From Colwellia sp. (GTDB lineage Bacteria; Pseudomonadota; Gammaproteobacteria; Enterobacterales; Alteromonadaceae), in NCBI GenBank assembly GCA_022969215.1, contig JALJPA010000029.1, positions 1 through 32,655 of the forward strand: DNA of 32,655 bases. The letters run 5' to 3'. Position 1 is the first letter of the stretch, and every line of letters starts with the position of its first letter. The translations under genes were made by a program, and so were the position numbers. The notes beneath the pieces were generated by a model. That model had not been told where the DNA came from, ran no database searches, and was given only the letters and a program-made list of their open reading frames with translations. Below, piece by piece: positions 1 to 7,552 of the stretch.

Positions 1-199
1 CAATAGCCAAAATTTCTGACATGGGTAAGAGCTTAGTTGAGCTTGTTGGCGCTGTTGGGTAGTCACTACGCTCGGCGGCTTTAATCATCTGACGTTCATA
101 GGTTAATGCCACACCGGTGATAGACATTAAAAAAATAAAAATGGCAGCGCCACAGCCGATGATTAAATGCAGCCAAAAAAAGGTTTTTCTTATATTCAT
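1..199 (-). CDS. PepSY-associated transmembrane protein, N-terminal part
   Basis: The gene starts at the ATG at 199 and runs off the left edge, so only about 66 codons are visible. The start is preceded by AAGG seven bases upstream. The N-terminus is short and basic (MNIRKTFFWLH), then comes one hydrophobic helix (about residues 9-31) and a SITGVALTYERQ segment. This is the typical opening of PepSY_TM proteins, inner-membrane proteins often found with siderophore receptors or ferric reductases. The family call rests on this first helix only. A Fur-box-like sequence lies about 180 bp upstream, which would fit iron control. No function beyond the family can be given from this fragment. Confidence 0.65.
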   Translation of the reverse strand, partial: MNIRKTFFWLHLIIGCGAAIFIFLMSITGVALTYERQMIKAAERSDYPTAPTSSTKLLPMSEILAI

Positions 200-380
200 C
201 AATTTACCTTGAGCCAGTATTGCAAAACACCGGTTATTAAACTTCCTTGAGTACAAAAACAAGGTGAGCATCTTGCTGACCTAAAGTACGCTTACTGAAA
301 TTTAGCAGGGTGATTTTGCTGTGATTAAAGTAACGTTTTGGCGATTGTAGTACATTTGTATGGAATAAAATATAACTGGA

Positions 381-395
381 TGAGAATCATTCGTT
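381..395 (-). promoter_or_regulatory. Possible Fur box upstream of the PepSY gene
   Basis: TGAGAATCATTCGTT matches one half of the 7-1-7 Fur consensus well (TGAGAAT, 6 of 7) and the other half poorly (ATT only). It lies in the 344-bp spacer between malic enzyme and the PepSY gene, which otherwise holds only the terminator at 449-474. PepSY_TM genes are often iron-regulated, which is the main reason to report it. Confidence 0.35.
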
Positions 396-448
396 ATTGT
401 ATGCGTTTTCTGCGCCATTGGTGATCTGGCTATAAAAAGTAGCCATAA

Positions 449-474
449 AAAAGCCGCTGAAAATAGCGGCTTTT
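449..474 (-). terminator. Rho-independent terminator of the malic enzyme gene
   Basis: A perfect 10-bp stem (AAAAGCCGCT / AGCGGCTTTT) closes a 6-nt loop and, read on the minus strand, is followed by a T run. It lies 70 bp after the malic enzyme stop codon. Confidence 0.85.
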
Positions 475-543
475 GTGCTTAGTAGTTATTTTTACTAAAC
501 TTTATCAGTGAAACTAGAGAATAGCTTCATATAAGAAAATGGC

Positions 544-1791
544 TTAAGTATCATTCATATAGTTATCAGGTAAAGGCAGTGCAGCAACGCCAGAGTCTAC
601 TGCGGCTTTAGCAACGGCTAAGGCAACATCCTTACATAAGCGAGGATCCATTGGGCGAGGGATTATGTAGCCTTTACCAAAAGATAAGGCTTTTTCGCCA
701 CTGGCTTTTAACACACTTTCAGGTACTTCTTGTTTAGCAAGTTCTCTAATGGCATGTACGGCAGCAATTTTCATTTCGTTGTTAATTTTACGAGCGCGAA
801 CATCTAAAGCACCACGGAAAATAAACGGGAAACATAAAACATTGTTTACTTGGTTCGGGTAATCAGAACGGCCAGTCGCCATAATTAAATCACTTCTTAC
901 ACTGTGCGCAAGTTCAGGCTTAATTTCAGGATCTGGGTTAGAACAAGCGAATATAACCGGGTTATCAGCCATTTTCAAAACCTGCTCAGGGCTAAGCAAG
1001 TTAGGACCAGATAAGCCTAGGAATACATCAGCGCCTTCAATAACGTCGTCTAAAGTTCTTTTGTCGGTGTTGTTAGCGAAACGTGTTTTATACTCAGATA
1101 AATCACTACGGCGAGTATGAATTACACCTTTAGTGTCGAGCATGTAAACTTTTTCACGCATAGCGCCACATTGAATTAATAGCTCCATACAGGCAATCGC
1201 GGCAGCACCTGCGCCTAAACAGACGATATTTGCTTGCTCGATTTTCTTATTTTGAATTTCTAAAGCATTGATCATCGCAGCGGCAGTCACGATAGCAGTG
1301 CCGTGTTGATCATCATGAAATACTGGTACCTTACAACGCTCTTTTAGCGCTTTTTCAATAATGAAACATTCAGGCGCTTTGATATCTTCTAAGTTAATGC
1401 CACCAAAGCTATCAGCAATACAGGCAACCGTATTAATAAACTCTTCAGTAGTTTTATGAGTTACTTCAATGTCAAAAGAGTTAATGTCGGCAAAACGTTT
1501 AAATAATAATGCTTTACCTTCCATTACTGGTTTTGACGCCATTGGACCTAGATTACCTAGACCAAGTACTGCAGTACCATTTGAAATAACGGCAACCGTA
1601 TTACCTTTAGCGGTATATTTGTAAACATCTTCAGGGTTCTTGGCGATTTCTCGACAAGGCTCGGCGACACCAGGGCTATAAGCTAGCGATAAATCGGCAC
1701 TTGTTTCGGCGGGTGTAGTGATGGCTACGGCAATTTTACCTGGAGTTGGCAAGGCGTGATAATCCAGTGCTGCTTGTTTAAAATCAGACAT
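544..1791 (-). CDS. NAD(P)-dependent malic enzyme, short form without PTA domain
   Basis: Oxidative decarboxylation of malate to pyruvate and CO2 in the cytoplasm. The 415-aa protein carries SLAYSPGV (35-42), the VLGLGNLGP segment (75-83), the metal/acid region around [12 protein letters not shown] (132-143), [10 protein letters not shown] (159-168) and the dinucleotide-binding GAGAAAI (193-199). Large MaeB enzymes of gammaproteobacteria are near 760 aa because of a C-terminal phosphotransacetylase-like domain; this one ends before it, as in the short bacterial malic enzymes. The ATG at 1791 has an AGG upstream. It lies 139 bp after the permease gene on the same strand and may or may not share its transcript. 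In this setting it can turn malate made from purine-derived glyoxylate into pyruvate (inference). NAD versus NADP preference cannot be read here. Confidence 0.9.
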   Translation of the reverse strand: MSDFKQAALDYHALPTPGKIAVAITTPAETSADLSLAYSPGVAEPCREIAKNPEDVYKYTAKGNTVAVISNGTAVLGLGNLGPMASKPVMEGKALLFKRFADINSFDIEVTHKTTEEFINTVACIADSFGGINLEDIKAPECFIIEKALKERCKVPVFHDDQHGTAIVTAAAMINALEIQNKKIEQANIVCLGAGAAAIACMELLIQCGAMREKVYMLDTKGVIHTRRSDLSEYKTRFANNTDKRTLDDVIEGADVFLGLSGPNLLSPEQVLKMADNPVIFACSNPDPEIKPELAHSVRSDLIMATGRSDYPNQVNNVLCFPFIFRGALDVRARKINNEMKIAAVHAIRELAKQEVPESVLKASGEKALSFGKGYIIPRPMDPRLCKDVALAVAKAAVDSGVAALPLPDNYMNDT

Positions 1792-1930
1792 GTGTGACCT
1801 ACTTTTATAGTTATAAGATTAAGGGTATAAATAAAGGGAGGTACTCAACATGCTGGTTGGGGGTAGCATGCCGAATACCAATAAAACTTGTTATTATGAA
1901 ACTGTTGTTAAGGAACTTTTATTCTGAAAA

Positions 1931-3472
1931 TTACATCGTGGACTTCACTTCGGTAACTCTCGGATAAATCAGTAAAAATGCACCTATCATCAGGTAACCT
2001 CCGACAATACCGGTTAGGTGCGGCATATGCATAGTTGCTGAGTGCAAGATACCAATAGATGCCATTATAGCAGCAGCGATTGAAAACCAACCGGCATGTT
2101 TGAACTGAGCATCAATGACATTAGCGACTATAGAACCCCACACTAAGCCAGTAATAATGGCTCCTTGTGATAAGGCTTGATGACCGAGCAAGTGTGCACC
2201 TTGTTGTGACATGGCGATTACCATTGCAGGGTCGGTTAAATTAGGTAAATTTTGCGCGCCAACATCACGCAGGGCATTCATCATTGAACCCCACTTGACC
2301 ATAATAAAGCTGGAAACATGCGGCATCATGGCGAGTATGATGGCAATAATATGAGACTTTTTAACACTAGTAGCGCTGTGTGATATCAGTGATATGGCAA
2401 CAAAAACTAAAATAGGTGCGGCGGCAGATAACGGGATAAGGTTACTTAAAAAAGCCAATAGACCAAAAGTTGCCGCTAAGAAAAAGACGATACCGACACC
2501 AAGTACATAACCACAACGGGCTTTCATCGCTTTATATACCGGGTGGCCAATATAAACCGTTGTTGGAAAAGGCGAGCCAAAAAGAGCGCCAATCATGGTG
2601 CCAACACCGTCGGTAACCTGACAAACCGCTACCGGATATTCATCGCCAGCAGATTCAGCCGACTCAACGTTATTCATGGTTTCAATAAAATTATATATTT
2701 GCACAGGAATGAGTACTAAAAACAATTCCATATGATTAAATAAATGCTGTAGGCCAATAATTAAATCGCCAAAATAAGGGATAGGGGGATTAAAGGCGAC
2801 CCCTTCAAAGCTGATTGACGTTTCGCCCATGACTAGTGCGATAACGGTACCGACTATCAATGCCGCTAAGCCAGCGGGTAAATTGAACGGTAATTTAAAC
2901 TGTCCAACTAAACCCCAAATAATAATCATCAGGGAAGCAAAACCTACCACAGGACTTTCTAAAATACTGGCTAAGGAAACGCTGCCAATAAATACTAAAG
3001 CAATACCACAGAGTGTGCCAAGCATGCCAGCACGTGGGGTAACACGTTTTAAAAATGGTCCAGCAATGGCACCAAATGCGGCAACAATACCACCAATAAA
3101 ACCAGCGGCAATACCAACTTGCCAAGCAAGTTCAGCATCTTGAGTTGCCCAATAAATAGGGCCAATAACACCAAATAAGTAAACAAACATTACCGGTGTA
3201 CTAATACCGTAAGGTAGAGCCGTTACGTCGTTTCGGCCAGTTTTAGCCGCTAAACGTCTTGCCATTAAGGTATAGACAACAACGCCGGCAAGAATGGCAA
3301 TGGCAGCACCGGGTACGATGCGGCCAAAGACAATCTCAGTTGGCATATTAAAAACAAACTTACAGATACCACTTAAGACAATAAGATTGGTTAAGTTATC
3401 GGTAAAAAGCGCCCAAAAGGCACTGAGATCACTTCGATGAAAAAGTTTATATTCGCTACTTTCTGTATTCAT
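1931..3472 (-). CDS. NCS2-type purine/xanthine permease
   Basis: An inner-membrane protein of 513 aa, mostly hydrophobic, with about a dozen predicted helices. The N-terminal region and the conserved NDVTALPYGISTP segment (about 80-92), followed by a hydrophobic VMFVYLFGVIG stretch, match the permease group related to NCS2/AzgA nucleobase transporters. Its start at 3472 has a strong Shine-Dalgarno (AAGGGGGAA). It follows the Tsx-type channel gene by 107 bp on the same strand and is probably cotranscribed from the operator region near 4501. Context points to uptake of a purine base, urate or a ureide, but the substrate cannot be fixed from sequence. Two overlapping ORFs of 60-104 codons in other frames are coding shadows. 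Confidence 0.8.
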   Translation of the reverse strand: MNTESSEYKLFHRSDLSAFWALFTDNLTNLIVLSGICKFVFNMPTEIVFGRIVPGAAIAILAGVVVYTLMARRLAAKTGRNDVTALPYGISTPVMFVYLFGVIGPIYWATQDAELAWQVGIAAGFIGGIVAAFGAIAGPFLKRVTPRAGMLGTLCGIALVFIGSVSLASILESPVVGFASLMIIIWGLVGQFKLPFNLPAGLAALIVGTVIALVMGETSISFEGVAFNPPIPYFGDLIIGLQHLFNHMELFLVLIPVQIYNFIETMNNVESAESAGDEYPVAVCQVTDGVGTMIGALFGSPFPTTVYIGHPVYKAMKARCGYVLGVGIVFFLAATFGLLAFLSNLIPLSAAAPILVFVAISLISHSATSVKKSHIIAIILAMMPHVSSFIMVKWGSMMNALRDVGAQNLPNLTDPAMVIAMSQQGAHLLGHQALSQGAIITGLVWGSIVANVIDAQFKHAGWFSIAAAIMASIGILHSATMHMPHLTGIVGGYLMIGAFLLIYPRVTEVKSTM

Positions 3473-3579
3473 AGTTCCCCCTTGTAAGTGCGCTATTGCT
3501 ACTATTAAGCGCTGTCGATAATGAGTAATAATAGCGCAGTTTGTTTTTAATTTACGCGATTCAATAGGCTATTAGCCTA

Positions 3580-4407
3580 TTAGAAACGCCATACAGCAAG
3601 AAGCTGTGCTGCATTATCATCAGTACCTTTTTCACCTAGTTTATTTTTCCAGTATTGGTATTCAATACCAACGAATAAACGTTGTGCTTTTTGTCCTAAT
3701 ACTTCACCTAAATCCAAACGAATTTGCGGTTGAAATAGAATCCATGATTCTAACTCGGTAGTGCCAAAGTTATTAACTTGGCTACGGCCATCGATATACT
3801 CTAAGTGACCTTCAATGCTCCAGCTTGTAGAACCAATTTTAAATGGATAAGCCCAAGAAAAATCAACCATAAAACTAGAGTCTTCATCAACTACGGTAAA
3901 GACCGGAGAATCTGCACTGCCACCACCTTGATGGATATAACCAGTTACATCTATTTGCGCAAAAGCAAAACCAGGTAGGTCTAGTGCAAATCTCACACCC
4001 GGTAATACCCAAGCACTGTTTACTTCAGGAGCGAAGTTAAAACCTGCGACTATACCGATATCTTTTACCGGACCAAAACTGAGGTCATTACCCGTGATCG
4101 CGCCTAAACTAAAGTTTGAATACCACTCACCATAAAGCTCACTTGAGTCGGATACAGGGAAGTTAGCATCGTTATTCACTGAGTAACGTGAGTAATCCAT
4201 AAAGAAGAAGTTATCGCCGTATTCCCAACCGCCAGCATGTTGGAAGGTGATGATGGTAGTATCCGCGGTGCCACCGGTACCCACTCGTTCTAATTCACCT
4301 AGTGCTTGAATTTGAACTTCGGTATTGCTCCAGATTTCTGCAGATGCCATTGGTGCAGATAATGCTGCAGTTAATGCAAGTGCGGTAAGTGATGCTTTCA
4401 TATTCAT
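3580..4407 (-). CDS. Tsx-family (OmpK-like) nucleoside-specific outer membrane channel
   Basis: A 275-aa outer membrane beta-barrel. The signal peptide covers residues 1-23 (cleavage after MASA, before EIWSNTE). The mature part has alternating aromatic strands, the GGWEYGDNFFFMDYSR segment near residues 59-74 typical of the Tsx/OmpK channel family, and ends in AVWRF, the C-terminal phenylalanine used for barrel insertion. Tsx channels let nucleosides cross the outer membrane. The gene is first in a minus-strand unit with the purine-type permease and is divergent from the aminotransferase. The palindromic operator at 4501-4516 lies about 95 bp upstream of its ATG. Together this suggests that an outer and an inner membrane purine importer are induced as one unit (inference). 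Confidence 0.85.
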   Translation of the reverse strand: MNMKASLTALALTAALSAPMASAEIWSNTEVQIQALGELERVGTGGTADTTIITFQHAGGWEYGDNFFFMDYSRYSVNNDANFPVSDSSELYGEWYSNFSLGAITGNDLSFGPVKDIGIVAGFNFAPEVNSAWVLPGVRFALDLPGFAFAQIDVTGYIHQGGGSADSPVFTVVDEDSSFMVDFSWAYPFKIGSTSWSIEGHLEYIDGRSQVNNFGTTELESWILFQPQIRLDLGEVLGQKAQRLFVGIEYQYWKNKLGEKGTDDNAAQLLAVWRF

Positions 4408-4500
4408 AGTGTCTCTCTTAATGTAATTTATTTTTAATAGTTATATTGATTTTTGTTTTAATTTTTTTAAAAATGTCCGTATGTCACAATTTTCCGTAAC

Positions 4501-4516
4501 TTGACACATGTGTCAG
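4501..4516. promoter_or_regulatory. Palindromic operator, likely for the RutR-like TetR regulator (site 1)
   Basis: TTGACACATGTGTCAG contains a perfect 14-bp inverted repeat (4502-4515); including flanking bases 4499-4518 the dyad is 20 bp with one mismatched pair. It lies between the divergent tsx (ATG 4407) and aminotransferase (ATG 4595) genes. The same 16-mer, with one difference, occurs upstream of xdhA (21845-21860). The known E. coli RutR operator, TTGACCANNTGGTCAA, has the same length, centre and outer TTGAC bases. Assignment to the TetR protein encoded at 6673-7302 is an inference. Confidence 0.75.
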
Positions 4517-4594
4517 GTTGCGATTAACTAAGATACATCAGGTTGTTTTGTAAACACAACAAAAAATTAAAACTAAAATAGAAGGTAAAGTAAT

Positions 4595-5716
4595 ATGACG
4601 TTTAAATCATTTAATCCGCCGCAAAGAATTTTAATGGGCCCAGGCCCTTCAGATGTAAGTGCACGAGTACTTTCTGCGCTGGCTAGACCAACTATTGGTC
4701 ACCTTGATCCTTTATTTATCAATATGATGGATGAAGTGAAAACCTTACTACAATATGCTTTTCAAACCAAAAATGAATTCACCATTGCTTTATCAGCACC
4801 GGGTTCAGCAGGTATGGAAGCATGTTTTGTAAACTTAGTCGAAGCTGGCGATAAAGTCATTGTTTGTCGCAATGGTGTGTTTGGTGAACGTATGATTGAA
4901 AACGTTACCAGAATTGGCGCAGAGGCTATAGTTGTTGACTCTCCTTGGGGGCGAGCTGTTGAAATTGATAAGGTAGCCGCGGCATTAAATGATAATCCTG
5001 ATGCTAAGTTTCTAGCCTTTGTTCATGCTGAAACGTCAACGGGAGCAGTGTCAGACGCACAAGCCCTATGTAAATTGGCCCAAGAGCACGAGTGCTTAAC
5101 GATTGTTGATGCTGTGACGTCATTAGGTGGTATTGAGCTTAAAGTGGATGAATGGGGTATTGACGCTATCTATTCAGGTACTCAGAAATGTATGTCCTGT
5201 GTGCCAGGTATTTCGCCTATCTCTTTCAGCCCTAAGGCAGTAGAAGTAGTACAAAACCGTAAAACTAAAATCCAAAGCTGGTTCTTAGACCAAACTTTAG
5301 TTATGGGTTATTGGTCTGGTAAAGGTAAGCGTAGTTACCATCATACTGCGCCAGTAAACTCTTTATATGCACTGCATGAAGCCTTGATAATGCTACATGA
5401 TGAAGGTCTAGAAAACAGCTGGGCACGTCATAGAGAACAACATGAAGTGTTAGCTAAAGGTCTGAAAGAATTAGGTATTGAGTTTATCGTACCAGAAGAT
5501 GAGCGCTTACCTCAGTTAAACGCTATCTACATTCCTGACGGCGCTGATGATGCTAAAGTAAGAAACTACTTACTAGAGCATTACAACCTTGAAATAGGTG
5601 CAGGTTTAGGTGCATTTGCTGGTAAAGCATGGCGCATTGGTTTGATGGGACATGGAGCTAAAAGTGAAAATGTTGCCTTATGTTTATCAGCATTAAAAGA
5701 TGCCTTGAATCAATAA
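4595..5716 (+). CDS. Class V aminotransferase using glyoxylate (AGXT / PucG type)
   Basis: A PLP enzyme of 373 aa that transfers an amino group to glyoxylate, giving glycine. Visible are the N-terminal GPGPSD (15-20), SAPGSAGMEA (67-76), the cofactor-ring aspartate in VDAVTS (D172), the Schiff-base lysine in SGTQKCMS (K198), and YHHTAPVNSLYALHEAL (248-264). The family includes alanine-glyoxylate aminotransferase and (S)-ureidoglycine-glyoxylate aminotransferase (PucG). The island has allantoicase and ureidoglycolate lyase, which release glyoxylate without ureidoglycine, so alanine- or serine-glyoxylate transamination is the simpler reading; the sequence alone does not settle it. The gene is divergent from tsx, shares the operator at 4501-4516, and is monocistronic, ending at strong terminators. 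Confidence 0.85.
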   Translation: MTFKSFNPPQRILMGPGPSDVSARVLSALARPTIGHLDPLFINMMDEVKTLLQYAFQTKNEFTIALSAPGSAGMEACFVNLVEAGDKVIVCRNGVFGERMIENVTRIGAEAIVVDSPWGRAVEIDKVAAALNDNPDAKFLAFVHAETSTGAVSDAQALCKLAQEHECLTIVDAVTSLGGIELKVDEWGIDAIYSGTQKCMSCVPGISPISFSPKAVEVVQNRKTKIQSWFLDQTLVMGYWSGKGKRSYHHTAPVNSLYALHEALIMLHDEGLENSWARHREQHEVLAKGLKELGIEFIVPEDERLPQLNAIYIPDGADDAKVRNYLLEHYNLEIGAGLGAFAGKAWRIGLMGHGAKSENVALCLSALKDALNQ

Positions 5717-5752
5717 AGGCACAATAAAACTCTCTAAATAGTTTTATTAATG

Positions 5753-5785
5753 AAAAAAAGACCACCTTTCGGTGGTCTTTTTTTT
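5753..5785 (+). terminator. Rho-independent terminator of the aminotransferase gene
   Basis: The stem AAAAAAGACCACC / GGTGGTCTTTTTT closes a TTTC tetraloop and continues into a T run. It lies 37 bp after the stop codon. The A run on the other side would let it work on both strands. Confidence 0.9.
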
Positions 5786-5800
5786 CGTATAGTGAAATCT

Positions 5801-5826
5801 AAACGGCTTTTGTTAGCCGTTTTTTT
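5801..5826 (+). terminator. Second terminator-like hairpin in tandem
   Basis: AAACGGCT / AGCCGTTT forms an 8-bp stem with a 6-nt loop and runs into TTTT. It directly follows the first terminator. The rest of the spacer up to 6125 holds only a short possible gene remnant (5948-6082). Confidence 0.6.
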
Positions 5827-5947
5827 AGTCTTTTATTTCATCATACGGAATAATAAAGGTGTTTGAGATATTTTAGCGGGCTTTTTTTATATGTTGAAAT
5901 GCTGATTAACTTCGAATACAGCTTTAAACGTTCATTATTAGAGTTAA

Positions 5948-6082
5948 TTGCAGTGGCAACCTGCTCTGCTTTCCATCGCTTTATTGGTGTTTATTGTGAA
6001 AGAACAAGCGAACATTAGCGATATTCATAGCCGTAATATTAAAAATAGTGAACATTTGTTTGGGCAAAAGTGGACCAAATGA
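5948..6082 (+). pseudogene. Possible remnant of a membrane protein gene (C-terminal end)
   Basis: Between the terminators and the DUF4442 gene one frame reads about 43 codons beginning QWQPALLSIALLVFIVKEQ and ending in GQKWTK before a TGA. A stop codon closes the frame just upstream of the TTG at 5948, and no ribosome binding site is visible. A hydrophobic stretch followed by a charged end looks like the tail of a membrane protein; the HSRNIKNSEHLFG part faintly recalls the end of PlsY-like acyltransferases. This could equally be chance. No function is claimed. Confidence 0.25.
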
Positions 6083-6125
6083 TAAGTTAGCTTAGTCATT
6101 AACGTTACCTTTAAAGCTATTTATT

Positions 6126-6596
6126 ATGAATCAGATCAATAAAACCTTATCGACCTACAATAAATTGGAAAAGTACCCCTTTGGCAAGAAAATATTCTCC
6201 ATTATAGTCAGTCGGGTCGCGCCTTATTTTGCCACTATTAGCCCTAAAATTTCAGAATTAATACCTAACCAGTGCACTTGTCTTATTAAAAAAAAGAAAA
6301 AGGTCTTTAACCATATAAAAACAGTGCATGTGATAGCTATTTGTAATGGTTTAGAAATGGCTATGGGAGTAATGGCGGAAGCATCTATACCTAAACATCT
6401 TCGCTGGATTCCAAAAGGCATGACGGTTGATTATACCGCCAAGGCGGGTAGTGACATTCGATGTGTAGCAAAGGTAAAACAAGAAGATTGGCAGCCTGGA
6501 GATTTGCTCGTTAACATCACAGCCTATGATGAAGACGATATTGTTGTGGTAAAAGGAACCATTAAGCTTTGGATTTCTGAAAAACCAAATGTATAA
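6126..6596 (+). CDS. DUF4442 hotdog-fold protein, thioesterase-like
   Basis: A 156-aa protein with no signal peptide. The segment TVHVIAICNGLEMAMGVMAEASIP (about 66-89) followed by RWIPKGMTVDYTAKA (93-107) is the signature arrangement of DUF4442 proteins, which share the hotdog fold of acyl-CoA thioesterases (PaaI/YiiD-C relatives). The aromatic-poor N-terminal 50 residues and a lysine run (KKKKK, 55-59) precede it. The ATG at 6126 has only a weak ribosome binding site. It stands alone on the plus strand between two minus-strand blocks and has no evident link to purine breakdown. Substrate unknown. Confidence 0.75.
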   Translation: MNQINKTLSTYNKLEKYPFGKKIFSIIVSRVAPYFATISPKISELIPNQCTCLIKKKKKVFNHIKTVHVIAICNGLEMAMGVMAEASIPKHLRWIPKGMTVDYTAKAGSDIRCVAKVKQEDWQPGDLLVNITAYDEDDIVVVKGTIKLWISEKPNV

Positions 6597-6611
6597 CCAT
6601 TTTTCTAATTA

Positions 6612-6639
6612 GCAAGCCGCTGTTGAGCTGGCGGCTTGC
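6612..6639. terminator. Hairpin between convergent DUF4442 and TetR genes
   Basis: A perfect 9-bp GC-rich stem (GCAAGCCGC / GCGGCTTGC) with a 10-nt loop sits in the 76-bp gap between two convergent stop codons. Neither strand has a proper T tract, so termination is likely but not textbook. Confidence 0.5.
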
Positions 6640-6672
6640 CTACTAAGTTAAGCAGCTAAAGTATGGCTTCCG

Positions 6673-7302
6673 TTACTCAGTTAAACCACAACCTTTTAAG
6701 ATAATGCTAGTTAGTGATGCCACGACCTCATCAAAATCCTCATCATTCATCGCTTCTTTACCAAAACCAGCCAGTACTTGCACATTAAAATCAGCATAAT
6801 GCTGGGTTGAACTCCAAATAAGAAATAACAAATGATATGGGTTAATAGCGTCTATTTGGCCTTGTTTAATCCAAGTCTCTATTACGGCAATTTTTTCATC
6901 TAACCATTGTTTGAATTCAGTATGTAAGTAATCTTTTAGAATCGGAGCGCCATGGATCATTTCACTGGCGAAAATCTTTGAACCATCAGGATCATGCTTA
7001 GCATGCATAATTTTTTCTTGGATATAAGCAGTAAGAACCGTTTTAGGGTCATCATCAACACTTAAGGTATCAAAGCTAGTATTCCAATTGACAGTAATCT
7101 CGCTAAGTAATTGTTGATAAAGCTCAGTTTTATCATTGAAATAGTAGTGAATGTTTGCTCTGGGAATATTGGCTCGTTCGGCAATGCGCTTAATAGAGGC
7201 ACCTTTAAAACCGTGAGTAACAAACTCTGTTTTGGCCGCAGTTAAAATAAGCGCGACGTTCTTTTGACGAACTTGTCCGACAGACTCTTTTTTTACCGGC
7301 AC
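6673..7302 (-). CDS. TetR-family regulator, RutR-like
   Basis: A 209-aa cytoplasmic repressor-type protein. The N-terminal helix-turn-helix is clear: ASIKRIAERANIPRANIHYYF (about 35-55) followed by KTELYQQLL. The C-terminal part (IFASEMIHGAPILKDYL; LIWSSTQHYADFNVQV) matches the ligand domain of RutR/YcdC, the E. coli regulator of pyrimidine and purine breakdown that binds uracil or thymine. The start is a GTG at 7302 with GAGG upstream; no in-frame ATG exists nearby upstream. It lies inside the purine island, between glcB and DUF4442, and the two 16-bp dyads at 4501 and 21845 resemble the RutR operator. No such dyad lies in front of this gene itself, so strong autoregulation through that site is not evident. 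The ligand is probably a purine intermediate (inference). Confidence 0.85.
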   Translation of the reverse strand: MPVKKESVGQVRQKNVALILTAAKTEFVTHGFKGASIKRIAERANIPRANIHYYFNDKTELYQQLLSEITVNWNTSFDTLSVDDDPKTVLTAYIQEKIMHAKHDPDGSKIFASEMIHGAPILKDYLHTEFKQWLDEKIAVIETWIKQGQIDAINPYHLLFLIWSSTQHYADFNVQVLAGFGKEAMNDEDFDEVVASLTSIILKGCGLTE

Positions 7303-7479
7303 AGATACCTCATAACTTCATTTATAGTAGAGGAAATAACTTTATAACAAGTTGCAATCGACAGCCATAGCTTTCTGGTAAATGGAATGATTAATTTCTA
7401 TAAATAGCTCTAGATCATGGTTGGGGCATCGCTGTAGTAGAGAGTATGCAGTAAATGTTAGTAAAAGCTAGAAAGCAAA

Positions 7480-7514
7480 AAGCAAGATGACTTAGTGGTG
7501 AAGTCATCTTGCTT
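7480..7514 (-). terminator. Terminator at the end of the purine gene train
   Basis: A perfect 14-bp stem (AAGCAAGATGACTT / AAGTCATCTTGCTT) with a 7-nt loop lies 38 bp after the glcB stop. Read on the minus strand it is followed by TTTTTGC. This marks the 3' end of the xdhA-to-glcB gene train. Confidence 0.9.
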
Positions 7515-7552
7515 ATCATTGCTGGTCAAGTGTTGAGCTAGTGCTATTAATA

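Noticed and set aside
1849-1870. Inverted repeat CATGCT/AGCATG between permease and malic enzyme
   Set aside because: Only 6 bp with a 10-nt loop and no T tract; too weak to call as terminator or operator.
2829-3143. 104-codon plus-strand frame inside the permease gene
   Set aside because: It is antisense to a well-supported membrane protein with no start signal; a shadow frame.
4471-4492. CRP-like site (AAATGTCC...GTCACAATTT) upstream of tsx
   Set aside because: The TCACA half is good but the other half is TGTCC and the spacing is 5 instead of 6.
4546-4555. TTTTGTAAAC near site 1, repeated near site 2 at 21870-21879
   Set aside because: Shared by both control regions but at different distance (30 and 10 bp) and of simple AT-rich composition; could be chance.
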